NCBI GenBank assembly: GCA_037974665.1
Contig: CM075767.1
Coordinates: forward strand, 18,182,840-18,246,839
Source: Ehretia macrophylla
Taxonomy: Eukaryota; Streptophyta; Magnoliopsida; Boraginales; Ehretiaceae
DNA: 64,000 bases
Direction of reading: 5' to 3'
How positions within the stretch are numbered: position 1 is the first letter of the stretch; every line of letters starts with the position of its first letter. Made by a program: the position numbers and the translations under genes. Positions 33,444 to 45,593 of this stretch are shown piece by piece. The notes under the pieces are model-generated. The model was not told the DNA's origin. It did no database searches and saw only the letters and a program-made list of their open reading frames with translations.

Positions 33444-35859
33444 TGTCACGCCCCAACTCGACCCCACCTACCATCAGTCAGGACGCAACGGAATTTCGGC
33501 AGTATAACGACAGTATTTAGGACACCGAGGCTCTAAACCAACCTCTTCACAACTCATACAACCAACTTCACAAACATTCAACAATAAACAACCCAACCAT
33601 ATTATATAATAATCACTCCTTCAATAATTCATTTATAGTTATATGCCTCCGTTTCAACTTAGTATATAGGCTATACATACATTTCAAAATAGGTTATAAC
33701 CAACTTAGTAATCTAGTCATGATCAAATTAAAGACTACTGAATCAACATACATATGTCTTTATATTAAGTTAGGTTATAAAATACATTGTTTACAACAAC
33801 TAAGATAATCTCATGGCAATGGCTCCTGCACATAAGACTCATCCACATATGACACATTTCCATCTTCAAGAGGCACGTACCCGTAGTCAGGCTCAGTAAC
33901 ACCTGCATGCATGCAATAATTGAGAGTGAGCTTATATAAAACAAAACCAGTGAGGATTCGGTAAATCTTTAACAGTATTTACTATACTCCTTGGAAATCA
34001 TCCTTTGAGCTGTAAACACACAATAAATATCAATAACAATATAAGCACATAAATTATAATGACCATTGAATAAAGGATACTCTAGTTGGTATAGCTCCAA
34101 ACGCCATTACGATATTAACCGTTCTTCTTATAACTCCCCATTATTCACGCACTTGAGGTACCTCTCTAGCCCTGCCCTCTATGACACCTCCGTCATACGA
34201 GCTGGGGGTAGCCTATGGTAGTCATGCCGGTTTCAACCTGACAGCCCGATGCTGCCCGAGAGGTGGCACACACATACCAAGACTCAACAATAATAATAAA
34301 CATTCAATCACAGGAGGACAACCTTTTTCGTTGACTATCTCCCAGTTCATCAATAATCAATAATCAATAATCAATAACCAATAATCAATTAATCATCCAT
34401 CAATATTCATCAATTCAATCAACATAACAACAATTAATCAATTAAACAACAAATAACTAAGTTAGATGACAAAGTAGGCCACCCAACTTAGCATGCATTA
34501 GACACACAACCAAACCCTAATCTAACCATCAACAACCCATAATTCAATTACTCAAACACCACCCGATCATCTAAAGGCATATATCAACATTTTAAAGAAA
34601 GACAACCCGAACTTCTAAAAGTCATAACTTACATTCTACTAATCCAATAACCTCCAAACCAATTTATATCACTCACCCACTCAATCAACAACATTCACCC
34701 CCACAGAAATCACCCATAAACCATCCAAATAAAGCCCAACAACCTTAAAACCTCAATGCACCTAGGCTGAAATTTCCGAATTTTCGCACTGACATCGCAA
34801 TCAAAATTTTAGTATTACAACAGTACTACCACGCATTTAACAAACTTTTACAAATCGACGGCAATCGATTCCAACCACTACAGCTCAAAATATTCAACAA
34901 ATAGCCAATAACTCAACTTTTAATACCCGAAAATAAAACTTCATGCTACAACAGTTCAAATCTTATATAAAAGCATATAGACGATCCTTAGGATGCACTG
35001 AGCAATAATATAACATCAATTCAACTTTCTAATGGTTCAAAATTCAATTATACGCAAAACATAAAAAATGACATTTGAGATCTAGAATTTTTCTTTCACC
35101 TTTGATGTGTTATGAAGCTAGAAAGATGTTCAATGGATACTCAAGAGGTGGAATCAAGCTTTGGTTGATGAAAATTGGCCTTGAATTCCAACTTTTAATG
35201 AAAAATTGCCTTTGAAAACTTGAAGAAAACTCTTGGCTTTTCTCCTATGGAGATCTCGGGCAAGTGAGTGTTTTTTAGTGTGTTTTGTGAGCTTTCTATT
35301 GTGTGTTGATGCAATATAGCTCAAAGTCAAACAAATTAAAAGAAAGTCAAAGTTGACACTTAGTTTATTTGTAGTATTTTTAGTCTTTTAATTCATTTTC
35401 TTGACTATTTCTTGCTCAAGCACTAAATTTACACTTAAATCATCTCAAGTAGTTTATTTTTAGGTGACAAGAAGTTTTACATTCAAACATTTCCACCCGA
35501 GTCGGCTCAAAACTCAATTTTTTTAAAAGACGGTGTAAAAATCCTTTTAAATTCCTAAGCCAATTCCAAATCTGATTCCAAATCCGTTTTAATCAAACAC
35601 GGGTCTATTAATACCCAAGGACTAGGTTTTGAAACACTTAAAACACCCCTGTAAAAATTTTAGCGGGCAGGTATTCAAAATACTATTCACTAAAACTGGC
35701 GATGAAATTTCTGATTCTGTTTTTGATAAAAAATTTATGAATGCACACATAGCATGAATTAAGAATATGAATCACATATTTAGCACATTCTAACTCATAT
35801 AACACGTAAACAGGTCAAAATATGCAAATCGAGGTTAAGATGAAAAGTGGGGTTTCACA
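33444..35859 (-). mobile_element. Solo LTR (2.4 kb), Del/Tekay-type, inserted in Athila copy 2
   Basis: Begins TGTCACGCCCCAAC and ends GTGGGGTTTCACA on the plus strand. The minus strand thus reads TGTGAAACCCCAC...GTTGGGGCGTGACA, typical for chromovirus LTRs, so it lies on the minus strand. It is flanked by the perfect 5-bp duplication cacat (33439-33443 and 35860-35864). With the LTR and one cacat removed, the Athila reading frame passes through (KFH then INIPFAD). No internal domain is present, so it is a solo LTR left by recombination between the two LTRs of a full element. Confidence 0.85.
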
Positions 35860-35864
35860 CACAT
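35860..35864. repeat. Target site duplication of the solo LTR (right copy)
   Basis: cacat, matching 33439-33443. Confidence 0.8.
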
Positions 35865-36785
35865 TAATATTCCATTTGCAGATACACTTGAAGTTTGTGA
35901 ATGCCATCTTTTCAAATAAGATGAGGCTTAGAGATTACGAGACAGTTGTACTTACTGAGGAGTGTAGCGCCATCCTGCAAAAGAAGCTACCATAAAAGCT
36001 TAAAGATCCAGGGAGTTTTACTATTCCATGTGAAATTAGCAATGTTATTTTTTAGCGAGCTTTATGTGATTTGGGTGCTAGCATTAACTTGATGCCTCTA
36101 TCTATTTTAAGGAAACATGGATTAGGAGAAGCAAATCCTATAACTGTTACATGACAGCTACCTGATCGCTCGCTAAAACACCCCAGAGGAGTTATTGAAG
36201 ATGTTTAGTCAAATTCAATAAATTCATATTCCCTACAGATTTCATAGTTCTGGATATGGAGGAAGACAAGAAAATTCCTGTCATTCTTGGGAGACCATTC
36301 CTTGCGACTGGAAGAGCACTCATTGATGTTCAAAAGGGAGAGCTGCGACTAAGGGTACAAGAAGAATAAGTGATTTTTAATGTGTTCAAGGCTATCAAGT
36401 ACCCTGAAGCTAGTGACAGTTGTTTTCGTGTTGATGATGTACAAGTTATAGTGCCTAGCCAGGTGCGTCGACTGGATCCCTTGGAGGCTAGCTTAGTACA
36501 AGATGATCTTGTTGATTAGGATGATGAAAAGATGCAAACATATTTGAGTTGGCTGGATTCGTTTGAACCAAATAGGCAAAAATATTTTGAAGAGTTGGGA
36601 CATGGTTCTGCACGTTCCAAGCCATCCATTGAGCAACTACCACTGTTGGAATTGAAACCTCTACCATCGTACCTACGCTACATATACTTGGGTGAGTCAA
36701 ATACACTTCCAGTAATTATCTCTTCATTGTTCTCGGAAGAAGAAGAAGATAAATTACTGAGAGTGCTTAGAACTCACAAATCAGT
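35865..36785 (+). pseudogene. Athila copy 2 protease region
   Basis: Continues the gag-pol frame after the solo LTR (INIPFAD). The aspartic protease core is at about 36059-36105 with 'ALCDLGASINLMPL', active-site Asp at 36068-36070. Further on 'VILGRPFLATGRALIDVQKG' marks the C-terminal part. There are stops near 36054, 36153 and 36367 and frame changes around 36208. The stretch 36532-36813 is open and leads into reverse transcriptase. Confidence 0.7.
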
Positions 36786-38160
36786 GATTGGTTGGTCTTT
36801 AGCGGATATCTAGGGGATTTGCCCCTCCATGTGCATGCATCGTATTCTTATGGAGGATGATAGTAAACCATCCATTGACACACAAAGGCGACTCAATCCG
36901 ACGATGAAAGAAGTGGTAAGAAAGGAAGTTCTAAAGTGGTTAAATGCAGGAGTAATTTACCCAATCTCAGATAGTTCTTGGGTAAGTCCAGTGCAAGTTG
37001 TACCCAAGAAGGGCGGCATGACAGTTGTGAAGAATGAAAACAATGAACTTATTCTTACAAGGACTGTTACTGGGTAGAGAGTGTGTATCAACTATAAGAA
37101 GTTGAACAAGGCTACGAGAAATGACCAATTTCCCTTGCCTTTTGTTGATCAGATCTTGATAGATTGGCAGGACATGAGTACTATTATTTCTTGGATGGTT
37201 ACTCTGGCTACAATCAAATAGCTATTGTACCAAAAGATCAGGAGAAAACCATGTTTACATGTTCTTATGGTACATTCGTCTTTTGGAGGATACCATTTGG
37301 ATTATGTAACGCACCATGTACTTTTAAGATATGCATGATGGCTATCTTCTCAGATTTGGTAGAGCGTGGAATTGAGGTGTTTATGAATGACTTTTCTGTG
37401 GTGGGCTCATTGCTTGACAATTGTCTTTACAATTTGAAGCTAGTGTTGAAAAGATGCAAATAGACAAATTTGGTGCTAAATTGGGAAAAGTATCACTTCA
37501 TGGTGCATGAAGGTATTGTCTTGGGGTATCATATCTCAGCTAAAGGCATTGAAGTTGATCGTACGAAGTTGCCAGCACCAATAACTGTGAAAGGGGTTAG
37601 AAGTTTTTTGGGACATGCAGGTTTCTATTGGAGATTCATCAAGGATTTCTCGAAGATTGCTAAGGCGCTTTCAAATCTTTTGGCGCAGAATGTTCCATTT
37701 GTGTAGGATGAACACTGTGAACGAGCATTTGTAACATGAAGGAGAAACTCATGTCAGCACCTATCGTAGTAGCACCTGATTGAGAGTTACATTTTGAGTT
37801 GATGTGTGATGCAAGCGACTACGCAGTAGGGGCTGTTTTAGGGCAGCAAAAGCACAAGATGTTTCATGCTATTTACTATGCAAGTCACACTCTTAATAAT
37901 GCATAGATTAATTACGCAACAACGGAAAAAGACTTGCTCACAATAGTATTCGCATTTGAGAAGTTTCATCCCTATTTGATTGGAAATAAGGTCATCTACA
38001 CTAATCATTCAGCTATCAAGTACCTTATGGCCAAGAAGGATGCGAAGCCAAGGTTCATTCGTTAGGTGTTGTTACTACAAGAATTTGACTTGGATATCAG
38101 AGATAAGAAAGACACTGAAAATTTGGTTATAGATCACCTTTCTAGACTTGAATTACTAGC
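36786..38160 (+). pseudogene. Athila copy 2 reverse transcriptase and RNase H
   Basis: Reverse transcriptase runs from about 36829 ('AGVIYPISDSSWVSPVQVV') to 37706, in three open pieces. The active-site box reads 'EVFMNDFSVVGS', with Asn in place of the first catalytic Asp, unlike copy 1 (FMDDF). RNase H spans about 37790-38150: Asp in 'CDASDYAVGAVLGQ', Glu in 'TEKDLLTIVF', but the third Asp position reads 'IYTNHSAIKYL' (Asn). Stops occur at about 37075, 37461, 37704 and 38064, several as TAG where relatives have Trp. Confidence 0.75.
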
Positions 38161-39480
38161 AGAGATGGAGATAGTGAAGCCGCCTATTGAAGATAACTTT
38201 CCAGATTAAAAGATCCTTGCGATACAATCTTTGCAGACTGTTCCCTGGTATGCTAATTTCGTAAATTTTCTAGTCACAAAGGTAATCCCAATAGATCTTA
38301 ATTATCAGCAAAGGAATAAATTTTTATCTGATGTGAAGCACTATTATTAGGAAGATCCTATACTTTATAAGCATTGCACAGATCAAGTCATCAAAAGGTG
38401 TGTTCCAGAGGAGGAGATGAAACATATTTTGCGGCATTGCCACACACTTGAGTGTGGAGGTCACTTTGGAGGCAATAGAACAGCGGCAAAAGTGCTCCAA
38501 TCGGGTTTCTATTAGCCTAGCTTGTTTAAATATGCTCACACTTTTATTGTTGCATGTGAAAGATGCCATAGATTGAGGAATATCTCAAGAAGGAACGAAA
38601 TGCCATTGCATAACATTCTTGAAGTTGAACTTTTTGATGTATGGGGGATCGATTTCATGGGACGTTTCCCTTCCTCCGACAAAAACAAATACATCTTTGT
38701 TGACAATTGATTACGTACGTAAATGGGTAGAAGTGGTGGCAACTCCAACAAATGATGGTGCAATAGTGTTGAATTTTTTGAAGAAGAACATTTTTACAAG
38801 GTTTGGCACACCTCGAGCAATAATCAGTGACGAAGGTACTCACTTTTGCAATAAGCAGTTTGAAGCCCCCTTACTCAAATATGGTATCAAACATCGAAAA
38901 GCCCTCGCCTACCATTCTCAAACCAATGGGCAAGCAGAAGTTTTAAATCGAGAAATAAAGAAGATTCTTGAGAAAACAGTAGGCAATTCGCACAAAGATT
39001 GGGCCAAGAAGATTGATGATGCACTGTGGGCGTATCGTACTACATTTAAAACACCAGTTAGGATGTCTCCTTACAGATTGGTCTACGAAAAAGCCTGCCA
39101 TTTACCAGTGGAGCTTGAACACAAGGCATATTGGGCAATGAAGTAGTTGAACTTGGACGTATAAACTGCAGGAGAAAATAGACTTTTACAGTTAAATGAG
39201 TTAGAAAAGTTTCGGAACGAAGCCTATGAGAATGTGAAGATCTACAAAGAGAGAACAAAAGCGTGGTATGATAAGCATATTTCACGAAAAGAGTTCTTGC
39301 CTAGTCAGAAAATTCTTTTATACAACTCAAGGCTTCGCTTGTTTCCCGAAAAGCTTAAATCAAGATGGTCTTACCCTTTTGTTGTAACGTCCCTATGGAA
39401 CTGTTGAAGTTACTCATCCAGAGAAGGGGACATTCAAGGTCAACGAACAATGACTGAAGACTTATTGGGATGATGAGTTT
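38161..39480 (+). pseudogene. Athila copy 2 integrase
   Basis: Zinc-binding region around 38430-38580 ('HCHTLECGGHFGG', 'ACERCHR'), then the rve core with Asp in 'DVWGIDFMG', Asp in '[11 protein letters not shown]' and Glu in '[18 protein letters not shown]'. A one-base frameshift near 38700 separates the first Asp from the rest. The open stretch 38619-39146 covers the core to '[14 protein letters not shown]', ending in TAG. The C-terminal part (39165-39405) continues with '[20 protein letters not shown]' and then loses frame. Confidence 0.75.
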
Positions 39481-41324
39481 GATAAGCATAAGTCCGTTGT
39501 CCACCTCAACTCATCTTGAGAAATTACTTTGTCAGGCTGTCGACGTTGAAACAAGCAATTTTCGAGAGGTAACCCGAAGTTTCTTACTTTTCTTGATTTA
39601 ATAGTTTTAGTTGTTTTTTGTTAATTTTTGAGTTATAGTTGTCGTAGCTAATTGATAATTTTTATTGTCATGATAGGTTCAATAAAATGTTTGGGGGGAG
39701 CCGAGGCGAAGAGAAGTTCTACCAAGTCATTTAAGGGAGAAAATATGGAGAAATTGGTGTTTGGAGTGAAGAGGATGCGTGTATAGAAGAGAAAAACAAG
39801 AAGAAATAGAACTGTGAAGCAGCACTGTTGTGCTAAATTCTAGCACAGTTGCGCTGGCGGTGTCAAGAGTTACGTTTGAGAGTTGTTCGAAAAAAAAACA
39901 GCGTTGTTGTACTAAAAAAGAGCGCAGCTGCGCTGGCGTCCTACAGTGACGTTCGAAAAAAAAAATCAACCACTTTACCAAGCCCACCAACCAATGTTCA
40001 CATATCTAAACCCATCTTAAGCCCCAACCTAACCCACATCATATCAAAACAAACTCATACATTCACCTAATCAGATCTAACCCAACCAAATACTAGACCC
40101 AAAACTAACCCACCACCCAAATCCAATTATCTAAGCAACTCAACCCGTTCACCTATATTTACCCAAATGCACTCCAATTTCTCATATATCTCAATCTCAC
40201 GTCTTTGTTATTCTCTTTCAACATAAACACAATCCCAACTCAAAAACCAAACCATACAAAGCCATCTGCCCATATAACCATCATTCCAATCTCCTAAACC
40301 CTTCAGCTATCTAATCTCCCAGATCGCACAGCGCAACGCTCCAGCCCTCGTTTTCTCTTTTTCCAGTGTTGCTCAACCTTCCAAGACGGGTCATCTTACA
40401 CCACCATAACTACCATCCCACCCCACGGACAGTGCACACCTCTCGCGTTTGTCTCTCTTTCTCACGTTAGCGCTGATGGCGCAGATCTCGGCCGTCAGTC
40501 TTACTTTTCATCTCTCACCGACGTAAGAACCACTACCACTCTTGAGATTCACGGTGGCAGTGATAATAGGGCCTTAGCGGCGATGACGACGTGCGAGTAC
40601 CAGGTGGTAGTTGTTTTTGGTACGGGCTCTGTTTTGTTGTGCATTGGCTTGTAACAACAGAAGAAAAATAAAAGAGAAGATCACTCAAACATTGATCAGA
40701 AGACTTGAAAAAGAAAAAAAAAAGGAGTGGCTCAATTGCAAAATACGCGAAGAACAGGCAGCGTCTGAGAACCTCAATGCCTTGGTGAGTGCCCTTTGTG
40801 TTGTCCTTCATTCGCTGGTAGCGAGAATTATAAAAAAAAAAATTCACAAACCGCATACGCACAAGGGCCATGCACGTCAGTTTGTGTGGGCTGCGAGTAC
40901 TCAGAATCTCGCGGGTGTTTGAATTATTGGTTAATTTGTGTTGTGGGCATTGAGATATTAATTGAGTCCTTGGTGCATATGTTGGTGTGTTTTTGTTGAC
41001 TGACTTGTGACTAGAAATCGTTTGAAATAGTTCTAGCAGGATCTCTTGTTTTGGGTGATAACAGTGGTGATATATTGCATTGGTTGGGTATTTTGTGACT
41101 GCTTTGTTGTTGACTAAGTTTTACTGCTTGTGATCGTTGTGGACTTCTATTTAGTTTGTTTTGAGTATCTCTATCTTTACGTTTGTTGAGGGACTGGTGG
41201 TTACATTGTGTTGCATGGGACTGTAGTGTTGTGTTGTTAGGGATTGAAAGTTCAAAAAGGGCGCAAACAATGATTGTATGGGGTGTGATTGAACATTGAA
41301 CTTGACTGTTTCTTCTCAATACCT
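39481..41324 (+). other. Athila copy 2 spacer between pol and the downstream ORF
   Basis: No conserved domain. A PPT-like 'atgtttggggggagcc' lies at about 39690, then GC-rich palindromic phrases ('gcacagttgcgctggc' near 39842, 'gcgcagctgcgctggc' near 39922). A C-rich stretch runs from about 39990 to 40400. Short open frames at 40533-40922 on both strands overlap each other and look incidental. Confidence 0.6.
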
Positions 41325-42434
41325 ATGTCTTCTAAAAGGAAATGAGGCTCAACATCTGGGGCTTCTTCGTCCAAGTCTAAGCCAGTGGTTAGTACGCACA
41401 AATTTCTGAGTAAGGAAGCAAAGGCCAGATACACTAATGAGATCAACAAGAAATCTTTGGTTATCGAGAAAGGTTTTGAGACACCAGGTCCCACAATTGA
41501 ATATCAGGCCGCTTCGTGCCAATGGACTTATTTAATCAAGTCCCCCAAGCCCAGCTATGTGTTATTGGTTCGAGAATTCTATGCCAATGCACCTGAACAT
41601 CAAGATAAACGGGTCAACATTTGTGGTAAGACTGTTTCTTTTGACTGGAGCGCTATCAATAGATTTTATTGGTTGCCAGACATTGATGACAACTTCTGCA
41701 GTGCTTATGGGAAAAATATTAACACTACTGACATCATTCGATACCTAACAGATGACAGAGTGACATAGAAAGAGAAAGGTAACAAAGTTGTGAGTTTTCC
41801 ATCATTAGGGATGCGCAAGGAGATTAAAGCTTGGCACCTATTCATTTGTGCCACCCTTCTCCCTACGGGGAACACTTTTGAGGTTTCACGAAAGCGTGTC
41901 GCGTTAAACTATGCCATTGGTAACCTACACAGCATTGATGTTGGCAAGATAATTGAGCAGTCCATCTTATAATACTTGACAAAACAGACAATTGGGGGAC
42001 TTCCATACCCAGCTTTGATATCAGGTTTGTGCCTTGCGGCGGGAGTACCAGTTTCTGACATCGAGAAGGTGTTGTTGCCTCCAGCCCCATTACTCAGACT
42101 ACCGTAGAAAATTTAAGGGCCCGCACGACACAACAGAAGAATGAACCACTGAATCAGGGGGAAGCCCAATCACAGATATTCAGGCTTTGTGCTTGGAAAT
42201 AGCACAGTTGCGTCAGGACTTGGATTAGGGGCGACAATAAAGGTTAGAGCAGGAAGATCGCCTTGCGGAGCGATTGCTCCTTCTTCTCCAGAGACAAGAT
42301 GAGTTGGCTACTAGGCAAGAGCATAGTTTCAGATACATGGCAGAGTTGGGCAAGAAATTGGGCGCTCCGCTAGCACCTGCCTTACACCCCTTTGCGTTGA
42401 CTAGTCATTACTTCCCTTTTGATAATGAATGACT
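41325..42434 (+). pseudogene. Athila downstream ORF (putative plant transposon protein domain), copy 2
   Basis: From ATG 41325 (MSSKRK) with in-frame stops at 41343 (TGA), 41766 (TAG) and 41970 (TAA). The long open stretch 41385-41768 holds 'FYANAPEHQDKRVNICGKT' and 'INRFYWLPDIDD', and 41790-41972 holds 'AWHLFICATLLPTGNTFEVS', features of the plant transposon protein domain found in Athila. No signal peptide or membrane span. The region after 42100 is decayed. Position in the element is the same as in copy 1. Confidence 0.65.
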
Positions 42435-43817
42435 CCAGCAGCTATTCAGGAAGTCCTCGATTTTACTTTCTTTTATCCTTTGACATTGAGGACAATGTTT
42501 CTTTCTCAGTTTGGGGGTAGTAATTACTTGCTTGTTTGCAAACTTGTTCTTTTCATATTTGTTTTCTTGGTTTAGGTATTTTTTTTCATGATTTTTGTTA
42601 TTTTTATTTGTTTCATTGAGTTTCAAAAAAACAAAAAACAAACAAACAAACAAACAAAAACAAAAAAACAAAAAATTGAAAGTGATGCTGGAAAGATAAG
42701 AAATAGGCTGATGATGAGTAACATAAGAATGACATGATAGTAGTGAGGATAGTTGACTGAAACAGCGTTTTGTTTTATGAAAAATCCCCACTTATTGTGC
42801 ACTTAGCCTCGACTAGTTATGTTGTTACTTAGAGAAGGATTATGTGAGCTTAAGTGAACAGAAAAATGATTATAGGACTTTAGAACTTGTTTGATTGTCA
42901 CTCAAGGCGAAATCCTAGGTTGCATAACACTAAGGAAATGATATAGGTCATCTTTGGATCGTTTGAGCCTTTCAAGCCAACCCTTGTGATAATTGAATAT
43001 CCCTAGTTCACCCTTTTGAGCCTAAAATAGTCTTTTCTTTCTTATGCAACTTACAATATCTTCCTTAACTTGTCAAGTTTGATTTCCCCATATTATAACC
43101 CTCACACTTGTAACATATGATTGTTCTAGGATGATTATATGGAGCCATGTTTTGTATTGAATGATGGGAGGTTTGATAATTTGGTGATGTGTTGTTTTGT
43201 TTTAGAAAAAAAAATGAAATATTGAGAAAAAAAGAGAAAGAATGAAAAGAAAAAAGAAGAGTCACACTCCTTGTAGTTAATATCAAAATACAAGTTTGGG
43301 AGAGTGTGGATTCTTTATGTGTTTATAAAGATTGTGGATGAATATTGAAGAAGTGAAATGAAAGAAGAACGAAAAGAGATATGTTGAATAATGGTGGTGG
43401 TAAGAAGTAGAGTTAGCATGTGCTCCATTGAACATCCTCAAATAATTGTATGCTTACGGGTAGTTTAGCCTTATGTTATATCCATTATCCTACCTTGACC
43501 AGCCACACGTTATAACCACATGTAAAGTCCTACTTGGGGTACAATTGATTGGGATCGAGGCTATACACATACTCACTTGGGAGATTTGAAGTAAAATGTA
43601 AATTATGTAAAATTAATATTTCTCATGCTTATGATTGAAAGTCACCTCTTGAGTTGTGAAATAAAGCTACTGAGGCCGTGGAAATTTACTATCTTACAGC
43701 ATTGCTTTCATGAGTTGTCTTGTGTCGCATCTTTAGTTTTTAGGTTGTTTCTTTCTTTAGTTGTATATTTAGCTTGAGGACAAGCAAAACTTAAGTTTGG
43801 GGATGTTTTGGGGTGTT
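42435..43817 (+). other. Athila copy 2 3' untranslated region with two polypurine modules
   Basis: 'cattgaggacaatg' with 'cagtttgggggtagt' at 42484-42522, and 'cttgaggacaagc' with 'aagtttggggatgttttggg' at 43773-43817, immediately before the 3' LTR. Also a CAAA microsatellite (about 42630-42675). Otherwise non-coding. Confidence 0.6.
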
Positions 43818-44050
43818 TGTTGGGTGTATTATTAATATATTATTTCAGCATCTTTTCACTTAAACTTTGTTAGTTTATGAGTAATTTACTTCTGTTTGAC
43901 TAGTGTTGTGTTTTATTTGAGTTGTAGGTAATTTTCAAGAGACAAACTAAGTTTTGAGGCTAAAATTGAAGAAAAATGAATAAGGGCAAGCTTTTATGGA
44001 ACTGGTGAAAACATTGAAGAGAAAATAGAAGTAGCACAGTCATAACGCAG
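43818..44050 (+). repeat. Athila copy 2, truncated 3' LTR
   Basis: Starts TGTTGGGTGTATTATT and matches the 5' LTR from 30450 to about 30680, then stops after 'cataacgcag'. The remaining ~1 kb of the LTR is missing. Confidence 0.8.
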
Positions 44051-44056
44051 CAGGTT

Positions 44057-44179
44057 TATTACACTTGGTGTTATTTTCATATTTAATGCTTCTTAACCAT
44101 AGCTATAAGTTTTAGTGTAAAAGGATTATAAGTTTAGTTCATAGATTATATTTAGTGATAGATAACATCAAGTGTAATA
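44057..44179. repeat. Small foldback element (possible MITE, ~120 bp)
   Basis: The 18-bp arms 'tattacacttggtgttat' (44057-44074) and its inverse at 44162-44179 differ at one position. Immediately inside TA dinucleotides the arms read TTACACTT...AAGTGTAA, which would suit a TA-target element, but no superfamily signature is visible. It sits within a few bases of the break in the Athila 3' LTR. Confidence 0.5.
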
Positions 44180-44803
44180 TGTATTGTGCGAAATTGTTGA
44201 CAAAGATATTAGATATAGGACCCAAATAGAACATGGTAAAGAACTGAATATTGGAAGTTACAGAGATAAAAAGTATATTTGCCTTTGCTCACCAGGTTTA
44301 GTAGCATGGTGAACCCAATAACGTCTTTATTTCTTTCTCCTTTATCATATTGTTTGGAAAAATGAATTCTATAAAATTTTGTAGAATTCATTACAAATTT
44401 AATTTTTTGTTTTTGAAAGTACTTTTTTAAAAAATAGAAATCCAAGATTTGCATCTTAGATTTCTCAAATTTTACCCAAATCCTTACTCAATAGGTAAAA
44501 TTTGTAATTCCAAGCTACCAAATTAGCTGCTTATCTTTTAATTACTAAATTGGTCTTTTTAAGTTTTCTTTTCTTCTTCACTATCCTTATTCTTTTTCTC
44601 TCATTCCTTATATAGTTAGTTATCCTTATTCTTCTTCTTGTAAGCACTTATTTTTTAAGCTAAGCAAAACATCATCCTGAAGATTTGCAAAATACCAAAA
44701 CCATACAAGCGTACATCAAATTGTGCTCAAGCTCAATTCGAGTCCAGATAAAACCCATCTTGATATTATAATTTGTACATGTAATTTTTCTTTTAAATAA
44801 TTA
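44180..44803. other. AT-rich stretch, probably 5' part of the hAT remnant
   Basis: No gene seen. CT-rich sequence at 44560-44640 and AT-rich sequence before the BED-finger frame could be the leader of the degraded hAT transposase. A hAT left terminus was looked for and not found. Confidence 0.25.
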
Positions 44804-45145
44804 GTGTATTCAACTTCATTTTACTACAAAATTATATATTTATCTTACTACCTATTGTCTCTTTATTTTACTACAAGAAAATACACAATATCTATGGCTA
44901 TGGGAGAAGAAAATCTTTCACAACGATTATGTTCAAATGTTTGGAATCATTTTGCTTACTTTAAAGAACATGGGTACATAATTTGTAACTATTTTGAGCG
45001 TAAATATATATTTCGTCGTCAATTTGGAACTGGAATGCTTGTAAGACATCTTATATCTCAACACTCAAATGTTACAAACTATTTTAATCCTCAACCACCG
45101 CCACCACTACCACTAACAGGCCCAACACTCGCACAAGGAACATAA
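44804..45145 (+). pseudogene. hAT transposase N-terminal BED-finger remnant
   Basis: Open frame of 113 codons; the likely protein start is ATG 44894 (MAMGEENLSQ). It then reads 'SNVWNHFAYFKEHGYIIC' and 'RRQFGTGMLVRHLISQH', the layout of a BED zinc finger (W..F at the start, Cys, then H..H at the end). The second metal-binding Cys is replaced (CNYF). The frame ends in a proline-rich tail at TAA without any catalytic region. A hAT-like terminus lies downstream at about 45593, so this looks like an internally deleted hAT element. Confidence 0.55.
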
Positions 45146-45399
45146 TAAAATGGAGAACTTCTCCACCAACTTTCTTCAAGCATTTATGTAATTTTTTATT
45201 TATTTTTATGTTTATTAGTAACGTATCCGTGACTTGTGAACTTGTGGTTTGTTAAGTAATATTTTATCTTTTATATTAATATTATCAATTAACTTATGTC
45301 TTGTTAATCGTTAAATTAAATTTTTCATAAAAAAAGTTAAGTTTAAACTTTTTTTGTTATTAATCCAACTATCAAACTTCAAAACACACTAATAAAAAA

Positions 45400-45593
45400 T
45401 AAAAATAAAAAGGTGGGTTGGCCTAGCCCAACTCAGCCCAACTCGCGACTCGTGATAGTAGACTCGTGGGCCAAGCTAGGTCCTATATTTCAAAAATTGA
45501 GCTCAACTCAACTCAGCCCACTAAACATGTGTCGAGCATGACTCATTTTTCTTAACCCACGATTCGATCGGACTGGCCTATTTGCCAACTCTA
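45400..45593 (+). mobile_element. Right end of a hAT-like element
   Basis: 'gccca'-rich subterminal sequence (gcctagcccaactcagcccaac, in pieces) ends in 'tttgccaactcta'. The minus strand therefore starts TAGAGTTGGCAAATAGGCC, a terminus type common in plant hAT elements. The same type of terminus appears at 57855. Confidence 0.5.

Larger units (their letters stand above)
30450..44050 (+). mobile_element. Athila-lineage Ty3/gypsy retrotransposon (copy 2), nested and decayed
   Basis: 13.6-kb element of a different Athila family from copy 1: 1.2-kb 5' LTR, tRNA-Asp primer site, gag, protease, reverse transcriptase, RNase H, integrase, spacer, downstream ORF, polypurine tract and the first 233 bp of the 3' LTR. 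A 2.4-kb solo LTR of another element lies inside gag-pol. All coding parts carry stops or frameshifts. The 3' LTR is cut at about 44050, directly before a small foldback element, so target duplications cannot be compared. Confidence 0.9.

Noticed and set aside
40533-40922. Overlapping frames of about 100 codons on both strands
   Set aside because: Located in the Athila spacer, mutually overlapping, low complexity, no domain.
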